Assembly: GCA_003155565.1 (NCBI GenBank)
Contig: PMDM01000229.1
Location: forward strand, 1 to 8,023
DNA: 8,023 bases
Source of the DNA: Methylococcaceae bacterium
GTDB taxonomy: Bacteria; Pseudomonadota; Gammaproteobacteria; Methylococcales; Methylomonadaceae
Direction: 5' to 3'
Part shown: one piece after another, positions 1-5,446 of the stretch
How the letters are laid out: every line of letters begins with the position of its first letter
How positions within the stretch are numbered: position 1 is the stretch's first letter
Position numbers and translations under genes: made by a program
Notes under the pieces: model-generated
The model's database searches: none
What the model saw: only the letters and a program-made list of their open reading frames with translations
Told to the model about the DNA's origin: nothing

Positions 1-180
1 GGCGCGGCGCGCTGGAATGGCCCTTATTTACGAAAATCCAAAGTGCCGCTTGATCCCTGGCAACAGGAATATAAATATACGTCACCCGGTGAGCACGGCA
101 AGTTTGACGTGACTTCTCTGGGCGCAGACGGCAAAGAAGGTGGTGAAGGCGAAGATAAAGACCTGAATAGTTGGGAGTGA
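1..180 (+). CDS. gspG: Type II secretion system major pseudopilin GspG, C-terminal part
   Basis: GspG is the major subunit of the periplasmic pseudopilus that drives substrate through the T2SS secretin. Only the last 59 residues are in the window; the prepilin leader and N-terminal helix lie upstream. The visible part carries the family's C-terminal pattern: WNGPYL, then LDPW, an aromatic EYKY strand, SPGEHGKFDVTSLGADG, and the GGEGEDKDLNSWE end. The acidic loop in this last segment corresponds to the calcium-binding loop known in GspG proteins. One oddity is DPWQ where most GspG proteins have DPWG. The stop is TGA at 178-180. It is the first gene of the window and would follow gspE and gspF in an Xps-type operon. 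Unlike the later junctions, no gene overlaps its 3' end. Confidence 0.93.
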   Translation, partial: GAARWNGPYLRKSKVPLDPWQQEYKYTSPGEHGKFDVTSLGADGKEGGEGEDKDLNSWE

Positions 181-236
181 TGTAACGTACGATCATGATG
201 ATAAAGTGCCTTTACCGTTAAAATATTCCCTTTATT

Positions 237-944
237 GTGATTTCGTACGGTCAAATTTGCGGACTTTGTGAAGCCATTTTTTCACCACGAAGGATGCGAA
301 GACCACGAAATTTTCTAGATTATCTTCGTGTCCTTCGTGGTAATAGAAATTCCGCAAAAGTGGCGGTGCAGAATATAGAAAGTTCCGGTCAGACCAAAAT
401 TATCAGCCTACGAAAAGACGCGTCATTGTTCTATCCTCGAAATGCCGAGGCTGATATTAAACACAACACAACAAAAAGCCAGTTTTCCAGGGCTATAGCT
501 CCAAGTTCCAGCAAAGGATTCACGTTGTTGGAATTAATGTTGGTGATGTTTATTGTCATTCTGGGTTTTGCTGCCATAGGTCTCAACATTTCTTCTGGAA
601 ATGATGCAACAAAACTCCAGTCTGCTGCCAGAGATATGGTGTCTGCCTTGCGTTTTGCTAAAGGCCAAGCGCTTATTTCGCATAAAGAAACGACGGTGGC
701 GCTAGACCTTAACGAAAACAATTACACCGTCAGTGGTCGGGATAAGGTATTTACTATCCCTGATACCATAGCCCTTACCGTGGTCACGGCACAAGAAGAA
801 CTGACCGGAAAAGGCTTGGCCAGCATACGGTTTTTTCCCGATGGATCATCCAGCGGCGGCAGGATCAAACTGGAAAGAAATTCAGCCATCTGGCAAATTG
901 ACATCAACTGGTTAACGGGACAAGTCGAACTTGAAAGCAAGTAA
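237..944 (+). CDS. gspH: Type II secretion system minor pseudopilin GspH, with doubtful N-terminal extension
   Basis: GspH is a minor pseudopilin that joins GspI, GspJ and GspK at the tip of the pseudopilus. In the longest reading frame (GTG at 237, 235 aa) the prepilin peptidase site is SSSKG/FTLLELM, with cleavage after Gly94 and the conserved Glu at position 5 of the mature protein (Glu99). A hydrophobic helix follows to about residue 117. The C-terminal pattern is typical of GspH: IRFFPDGSSSGGRI, then WQIDINWLTGQV. The mature protein would be 141 aa, normal for the family. A 94-residue leader is far too long; residues 15-36 are translated from the inverted repeat. No good ribosome binding site precedes 237. 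Other in-frame starts are GTG 360, GTG 366 and TTG 426, none well supported. The family call and stop (942-944) are firm; the start is not. Confidence 0.88.
   Translation: MISYGQICGLCEAIFSPRRMRRPRNFLDYLRVLRGNRNSAKVAVQNIESSGQTKIISLRKDASLFYPRNAEADIKHNTTKSQFSRAIAPSSSKGFTLLELMLVMFIVILGFAAIGLNISSGNDATKLQSAARDMVSALRFAKGQALISHKETTVALDLNENNYTVSGRDKVFTIPDTIALTVVTAQEELTGKGLASIRFFPDGSSSGGRIKLERNSAIWQIDINWLTGQVELESK
284..341. repeat. Inverted repeat of CGAAG-type 9-nt units between gspG and gspH
   Basis: The left arm at 284-302 (ACCACGAAGGATGCGAAGA) and the right arm at 323-341 (TCTTCGTGTCCTTCGTGGT) are reverse complements over 19 nt with two mismatches, separated by a 20-nt spacer. The left side is itself an imperfect 9-nt tandem array (CCACGAAGG, ATGCGAAGA, CCACGAAAT). 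Weaker similarity continues outward to about 277 and 350. The element could fold into a long hairpin. It resembles the CACGAAGGACACGAAG-type intergenic repeats I recall from other bacterial genomes, but I could not check copy number. It stays open in the gspH frame because the units are multiples of three. Confidence 0.85.
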
Positions 945-1353
945 GATAAACAAGCAACAGGGCTTTTCGTTACTGGAAATCCTTATTGCCTTTTCAATAC
1001 TGGCATTGTCCCTGGGTATCCTGCTAAAAATATTTTCCGGCGGTGTCAATACGGCGATGGTCGCTGAGGACTATACGATTGCCGTGCAAATCGCTGAATC
1101 ACTGATAGCCAAAACGGGATCGGAAATCCCGTTAAAAGGCCATCAAAGCTCCGGTGATGAAAATGAAAAATACCATTGGTCGCTGACTGTCAGCCCATTT
1201 TTCCTGAGTGGCGAAGGAATTGACCCTAAAAATGCAGCTGCGCAACTTTATAAGATCAACGTAACGGTAAACTGGGGCGATGGCGAAAGCGACGACCGCC
1301 AGATTCAATTAACTACTTTAAAGCTGGTTGCAAAAAATAATGTCCCATCGTAA
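931..1353 (+). CDS. gspI: Type II secretion system minor pseudopilin GspI
   Basis: GspI is a minor pseudopilin; in the known tip complex it nucleates assembly with GspJ and GspK. The 140-aa product starts at TTG 931, overlapping the end of gspH by 14 nt. A weak GGGA at 917-920 lies 10 nt upstream. The leader is 11 residues long and ends QQG/FSLLEI, with Glu16 as the conserved Glu5 of the mature protein. The hydrophobic N-terminal helix runs to about residue 36. It is followed by AVQIAESLIAKTG, the Ala/Glu-rich signature that is the best mark of GspI. The later part is a short beta-rich domain (YHWSLTVSP, YKINVTVNWG). Length is normal for the family. Confidence 0.92.
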   Translation: MKASKINKQQGFSLLEILIAFSILALSLGILLKIFSGGVNTAMVAEDYTIAVQIAESLIAKTGSEIPLKGHQSSGDENEKYHWSLTVSPFFLSGEGIDPKNAAAQLYKINVTVNWGDGESDDRQIQLTTLKLVAKNNVPS

Positions 1354-2035
1354 AGCCAACGTGGGTTTTACCCTGATAGAAGTGCTCATCGCCATGACGC
1401 TGCTTGGCATTATGGTCGTCTTGTTGTTCAGCAGCATGAAAATCTGTGCGGATAGTTGGCAAAAAGGTGAAGATAAAATCACCGAAGTCAACGAGGTTGC
1501 GGTCGTTTATCAATTCTTCCAACATCATCTAAGCACTGCCTTACCCTTGTGGAAAGATTTTACTGGCAAAAAAAAGGTCTTTGCTTTTCAGGGTAAAAAC
1601 CAGGAATTGCAGTTTGTTTCGTCGTTTCCTGCCAGTGCCAAGAAATCAGGTTTACAGCTTTTTTCATTGCAACTAATTAACGACGGTGACGAGCAAATCA
1701 TTCAAGTCTCAATAACGCCTTTTTATCCGGTGGCAGAAGGCGAGGAATGGCACAAGGAAGAAGTCACCTTATTACGGCATGTACGCAATTTTTCATTAAG
1801 TTATTTCGGCTCAGATGACGCCCAAACCGAAGGTGTATGGCAGGATGACTGGCTCATCAAGGAATCCCAACCCCGGCTGGTTAAAATCAAGATTGAACGG
1901 GATGACGAAGGTTTCTGGCCGGAAATGATAGTTGAACTAAAGTCCAAGGGAATATCTTCCAATTCCGATAACCAAACGCTGACTGATGAAGACCAAACAG
2001 CGGATGAATCTATCATAGACGACCAGCAAGAATGA
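1340..2035 (+). CDS. gspJ: Type II secretion system minor pseudopilin GspJ
   Basis: GspJ is the third minor pseudopilin of the tip complex and binds GspI and GspK. I chose ATG 1340 over TTG 1328 because it gives a compact 9-residue leader, MSHRKANVG, before the cleavage site; no clear ribosome binding site decides the matter. Mature FTLIEVLIAMTLLGIMVVLLF has the conserved Glu (Glu14) and the membrane helix. The family's WQKGEDKITEV...QFFQHHLSTALPLWKDF region and a beta-rich body follow. The product is 231 aa. The last 25 residues are acidic and probably disordered (NQTLTDEDQTADESIIDDQQE). It overlaps gspI by 14 nt and gspK by 4 nt (ATGA). A run of eight A at 1568-1575 lies inside the gene. 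Confidence 0.9.
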   Translation: MSHRKANVGFTLIEVLIAMTLLGIMVVLLFSSMKICADSWQKGEDKITEVNEVAVVYQFFQHHLSTALPLWKDFTGKKKVFAFQGKNQELQFVSSFPASAKKSGLQLFSLQLINDGDEQIIQVSITPFYPVAEGEEWHKEEVTLLRHVRNFSLSYFGSDDAQTEGVWQDDWLIKESQPRLVKIKIERDDEGFWPEMIVELKSKGISSNSDNQTLTDEDQTADESIIDDQQE

Positions 2036-3069
2036 GCTTATTTACACCGCAACAGCCTATGAATAGGAAAAACAGATATTCTCAGGTAAAATCCAGCCCC
2101 AAAGGTTTTGCCTTAGTGCTTGTTTTATGGGTATTAAGCTTGTTAACCATTATGGCTGGCAGCTTTGCACTGACTATGCGCCGGGAATCAACTGTTGTCG
2201 CTGGTATTAAAGATAATGCTGGCGCAGTAGCTGCGGCGGAAGCGGGAATTGCCGTCGCCGAAATGATGCTACTGCATCCTGAGCAGAATAAGCGTTGGCG
2301 AGCTGATGGCAACATCTATCAAGTGGATTTTGGCAGCACCAAAATCCGGCTACGCTTGCTGTCAGAAGCCGGTAAAATAGACATTAACAATGCCGACCTG
2401 CCTTTGCTGCAAAGCCTAATGGCGAAAGCGCCGGTGGAAGAAGAGCAGCAAGCAAAGTTGATTGGCGCAATCATTGATTGGCGCGACCAGGACGACTTGT
2501 TGAGCATAGATGGCGCGGAAAAAAAAGAATATCGGGATGCCGGGTTAAAATATCAGCCCCGCAACAAACCTTTTCAGACGGTAGAAGAGCTACAAATGGT
2601 TTTAGGAATGGATGAACACGTGTACAACTGGCTTCAACCCATCATCACCATTTATTCAGGCCAACCCCAAGTTAACCTAAAATTGGCATCGACGAAAGTC
2701 CTGAATGTTTTACCTAACTTGGATGCCAGCTTGATAGAAAGTTATGTTGCAACTAGACTTGACAATGCAAAAAACGATATGCCCGCACCGGAATTTACAG
2801 CCGGTCCGGTTGGGAGCGGGGGAGTTAGTGCTAATGAGACGGTCACTATAGTTTCGGAAGCACTGATGGCTGACGAAACCAGTGCTTTGGTCTCTGCCAC
2901 AGTGACTAAAGCAGATGCTTCCCAGTCAGGTCTATCTGATGTCACTCAGTCAGAACCTTTTCAAGCCTTAAAGTGGCAGCGTAATCCCAGCAATGAAGAA
3001 CCCTTATTTACCGATAAAATGAGCGAATTATTAGTCAAACAATATGCCGAAACTGAACTCAGCGATTGA
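2032..3069 (+). CDS. gspK: Type II secretion system minor pseudopilin GspK
   Basis: GspK is the large minor pseudopilin at the extreme tip of the pseudopilus. The 345-aa product has a leader ending SSPKG (Gly25) before FALVLVLWVLSLLTIMAGSFAL. As usual in GspK, the Glu5 of other pseudopilins is missing (Leu30 here), which fits a capping subunit. The large globular domain shows the family signatures EAGKIDINNA (112-121), IIDWRDQDD (147-155), DGAEKKEY (160-167), YQPRNKPFQTVEEL (174-187) and GMDEHVYNWLQPIITIYS (192-209). The acidic stretches match the region of calcium binding in known GspK. Residues about 255-305 are Ser/Thr/Ala-rich and weakly conserved. The start at 2032 overlaps gspJ by 4 nt; ATG 2059 is an alternative that keeps a 16-residue leader. 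Confidence 0.93.
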   Translation: MSLFTPQQPMNRKNRYSQVKSSPKGFALVLVLWVLSLLTIMAGSFALTMRRESTVVAGIKDNAGAVAAAEAGIAVAEMMLLHPEQNKRWRADGNIYQVDFGSTKIRLRLLSEAGKIDINNADLPLLQSLMAKAPVEEEQQAKLIGAIIDWRDQDDLLSIDGAEKKEYRDAGLKYQPRNKPFQTVEELQMVLGMDEHVYNWLQPIITIYSGQPQVNLKLASTKVLNVLPNLDASLIESYVATRLDNAKNDMPAPEFTAGPVGSGGVSANETVTIVSEALMADETSALVSATVTKADASQSGLSDVTQSEPFQALKWQRNPSNEEPLFTDKMSELLVKQYAETELSD

Positions 3070-4177
3070 GCTGGATTTTAAGAAATTTTTCCGCTGGTGG
3101 AAACGCGAACTTAGTTTTCTGATCCCAGACAGCGTTAAACAGCTTATTAGTGACCAGCACGGCACACTCATTGTGCGTCCCGAAGGGAATCAGTTTGTCT
3201 TGAGCTACTGGTTTGAATGGCGGGATGAACCGCTTGCAAAACTTGATCGGGACGAGACGGGAATAGCGAAATACCATGAAATGCTGGCAACCGACGAACG
3301 CTTGCAAAAAGCCGATCTGATTTTCCGCTTAACCAGAAGATACGCTATTCAAAAAGAACTTTCCCTTCCTGCTGCCGCCAAGGAAAACCTGCACCAGGTC
3401 GTTACTTACGAATTGTCACGGTATTCTCCATTTAGTGCAGAACATGCCTATTACGCCGTCAAAGCCATGGACGTAGACAACGAACCGGGACAAATCAGGG
3501 TTATGTTGATCCTTACCGCCAGGGAGGTGCTGGATACTTTTTACAGGGACCTCAAGACTTTTGGCATGGTTCCGAAATTTGTGGATTATGAAGATTTCGC
3601 CAACGTTCTTGACCAAAGCGAAGAGCCATATAATCTGTTACCAGAATGGTTGCGGGAAAAAACAGACAAGACGGCGCAACTGATTCATGCCGCCTTAGCG
3701 GGCCTCGTGGGATTACTATTGTTAGCAGCCCTGGCTTTTCCGGTCTGGTTTGAATCGCGTTCAGTCGACGTTTTACAAGAAAAAATTAATGCAATTGAAA
3801 AAGAAGCTAAGAGCATCAAGGCGTTACAGTCTGAAGTTGACGCATTGGTAGATGAAACCCAGCAATTGATTGACAAAAAAACCGAAAAACCACCGGTTGT
3901 GGCTGTGCTGGACACCCTAAGCAAATTAATCAAAGACGATACTTGGCTAGCTTATGCACAGTATGCGAGCGGTCAACTGCAGATGCAAGGCGAATCCCCC
4001 GCCGCTTCAACACTGATCTCGGTTTTGGAAGCGTCCGACATTTTCGCCAACGCAAAGTTTGTCTCGCCCGTTACCCGCGACAATGTAACCAAGATGGAAC
4101 GCTTTCAGATTACCGTTGATATTACTAAGGCGGGCGATATTATCAAGCCAGGAGATAAAGATGGAACTGACCAATAA
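3044..4177 (+). CDS. gspL: Type II secretion system protein GspL, PilN-domain type
   Basis: GspL is the inner-membrane platform protein that links the cytoplasmic ATPase GspE to GspM. The 377-aa product has a cytoplasmic part (1 to about 210), one membrane helix (about 214-236), a periplasmic coiled coil (about 240-282) and a small alpha/beta domain (about 285-362). The segment LPAAAKENLHQVVTYELSRYSPFSAEHAYY (108-137) is typical of the PilM/GspL-like cytoplasmic fold. NLLPEWLRE (197-205) just before the membrane helix is the motif that opens PilN proteins of type IV pili. The periplasmic half therefore reads as PilN-like. It overlaps gspK by 26 nt and gspM by 17 nt, in the place of xpsL. Automated annotation may call it a PilN domain-containing protein; its position makes GspL the likely role. 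Confidence 0.86.
   Translation: MPKLNSAIELDFKKFFRWWKRELSFLIPDSVKQLISDQHGTLIVRPEGNQFVLSYWFEWRDEPLAKLDRDETGIAKYHEMLATDERLQKADLIFRLTRRYAIQKELSLPAAAKENLHQVVTYELSRYSPFSAEHAYYAVKAMDVDNEPGQIRVMLILTAREVLDTFYRDLKTFGMVPKFVDYEDFANVLDQSEEPYNLLPEWLREKTDKTAQLIHAALAGLVGLLLLAALAFPVWFESRSVDVLQEKINAIEKEAKSIKALQSEVDALVDETQQLIDKKTEKPPVVAVLDTLSKLIKDDTWLAYAQYASGQLQMQGESPAASTLISVLEASDIFANAKFVSPVTRDNVTKMERFQITVDITKAGDIIKPGDKDGTDQ
4150..4154 (+). promoter_or_regulatory. Ribosome binding site deciding the gspM start
   Basis: AGGAG at 4150-4154 lies 6 nt before ATG 4161, the best Shine-Dalgarno match in the window. It supports that ATG over the longer reading frame open from 4116. The site lies inside the end of gspL, consistent with coupled translation. 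Confidence 0.75.
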
Positions 4178-4748
4178 TCCACAGACACAGCGCTGGCTGG
4201 CTGTTGGACTTCTGGCTTTTGTCGTGCTGCTGGTCGGTTTAATACTCGTTGTGCCTATTATCAGCAAAGGACTGGAACTGCACGAAACCAAAGATAACCT
4301 GGCGTTTACCCTGAAAAAATACGAGCAAATACTGGCCGGAAAAGATGCGATAGTCGGCAATATTGCAGCCATAAAACAACAACATGAAGAACAAGGTTAT
4401 TTTAATGACCAAGGCACTAGCGCCCTCGCCTCTGCCCAAATGCAAGAATTTATCAAACAAGCCATCGTGCAAGCGGGCGGACAACTGAGCAGTACCCAAG
4501 TGCTTCCGCCCAATACCAAGGATAAATTCAGCCGTATTACCGTCAGTGTAAGAATGACCGGCAACATTGAAGTGTTACGGGCGGTGCTATATAAGCTGGA
4601 AACTGCCGCCCCGCTGATGGTTATCGACCAACTGGATATACGTCCGATGCGTAGCGTACGGAACCGGCTAACCCGCCAAATTGAACCTAGCAACGAACTG
4701 AACATCAATTTTCAGGCAATCGGCTTCATGAGGGGTCAGCCACAATGA
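4161..4748 (+). CDS. gspM: Type II secretion system protein GspM (GspMb type)
   Basis: GspM is a bitopic inner-membrane protein that pairs with GspL in the assembly platform. The 195-aa product has a short cytoplasmic N-terminus, a membrane helix at about 12-33 and a coiled-coil stretch at about 38-78. A ferredoxin-like periplasmic domain follows. The segments GTSALASAQMQEFIKQAIVQAGGQLSSTQVLP (85-116), RITVSVRMTGNIEVLRAVLYKLE (125-147) and PLMVIDQLDIRP (151-162) fit the T2SSM_b family, as found in Xps-type systems, rather than the classical GspM family. It resembles PilO of type IV pili in layout, which matches its PilN-like partner GspL. It overlaps gspL by 17 nt and the next gene by 4 nt. 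Confidence 0.86.
   Translation: MELTNNPQTQRWLAVGLLAFVVLLVGLILVVPIISKGLELHETKDNLAFTLKKYEQILAGKDAIVGNIAAIKQQHEEQGYFNDQGTSALASAQMQEFIKQAIVQAGGQLSSTQVLPPNTKDKFSRITVSVRMTGNIEVLRAVLYKLETAAPLMVIDQLDIRPMRSVRNRLTRQIEPSNELNINFQAIGFMRGQPQ
4731..4735 (+). promoter_or_regulatory. Ribosome binding site of the GspC/XpsN-type gene
   Basis: AGGGG at 4731-4735 lies 9 nt before ATG 4745, inside the end of gspM. It supports this start, where ATG overlaps the gspM TGA stop. Confidence 0.6.
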
Positions 4749-5446
4749 ACATCAAGCTGATAAAGTTCCTCGCCGCTATTTGCGCAGCTTTGTGCTTCCT
4801 TCTTATTTGCGAATGGTTATATGCCGTCTACGCTCAGAAGCAATTAATGGCAACCATTCAAGCCGTCGATAAGCAAAAAAAGTCGGTCGCGAAATTACCC
4901 TCCATAGAACTGACCAAACAACCCGAAGCCAGCTACGTAGACTTGGTTTCCAGGCCGTTGTTCATCCAGGGACGGAAACCAGTCAATGAACCCAGCACCG
5001 TCATAACACCAGTTGCTGTCGCAACAGGGACATTTAACTGGGCGCTTAATGGGATTTATACCTACAAGAATGAACTGTACGCATTATTTAGCCGGACGAC
5101 GACTAAAGTCCCCAAGGATAATTACCGAAAAGTCACCAAAGATAACGATATAGACGGTTGGAAATTGACAGAGATACATCAGGATAAAGTCATCGTCAGC
5201 CAGGGCGACAAGCAAAAAGAATTACCTTTGCGAAAACCTAAAGCGAAAGAACCAGCAAATAATGTGGGCAGAGCAATGAGTGCGCCTCCGATGCCAGGCC
5301 AACAAGCTGGGCAACCATTGATGCCAAATCAACAACCCATACCTGCACCTCAGCCAGTACCTGTGCCTGAACCTGAACCTGAGCTTATACCCGATGAATC
5401 CAGTGAACCCTACTTCGAGAACAGTGATAATGAACAATTTCAGTAA
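4745..5446 (+). CDS. Type II secretion system protein N / GspC-like connector of platform and secretin
   Basis: This gene sits where xpsN lies in Xanthomonas, between gspM and gspD. Its 233-aa product has a membrane helix at about 8-29, then a linker, then a domain like the homology region (HR) of GspC: YVDLVSRPLFIQGRKP (64-79), a hydrophobic strand LNGIYTYKNELYALF (101-115), and DIDGWKLTEIHQDKVIVSQG (135-154). HR domains bind the N-terminal domains of the secretin, so its probable job is to connect GspL/GspM to GspD across the periplasm. There is no PDZ or coiled-coil C-terminus as in many GspC proteins. Instead residues about 180-217 are rich in Pro, Gln and Glu, with a PxP run (PAPQPVPVPEPEPEL), followed by an acidic end. 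It overlaps gspM by 4 nt and gspD by 17 nt. GspN and GspC names are both in use for such genes, so I give no symbol. Confidence 0.8.
   Translation: MNIKLIKFLAAICAALCFLLICEWLYAVYAQKQLMATIQAVDKQKKSVAKLPSIELTKQPEASYVDLVSRPLFIQGRKPVNEPSTVITPVAVATGTFNWALNGIYTYKNELYALFSRTTTKVPKDNYRKVTKDNDIDGWKLTEIHQDKVIVSQGDKQKELPLRKPKAKEPANNVGRAMSAPPMPGQQAGQPLMPNQQPIPAPQPVPVPEPEPELIPDESSEPYFENSDNEQFQ

Noticed and set aside
181..236. A promoter for a separate gspH-gspD transcript in the AT-rich stretch after gspG.
   Set aside because: I could find no -35/-10 pair with good matches and proper spacing; AT-richness alone does not support a call.
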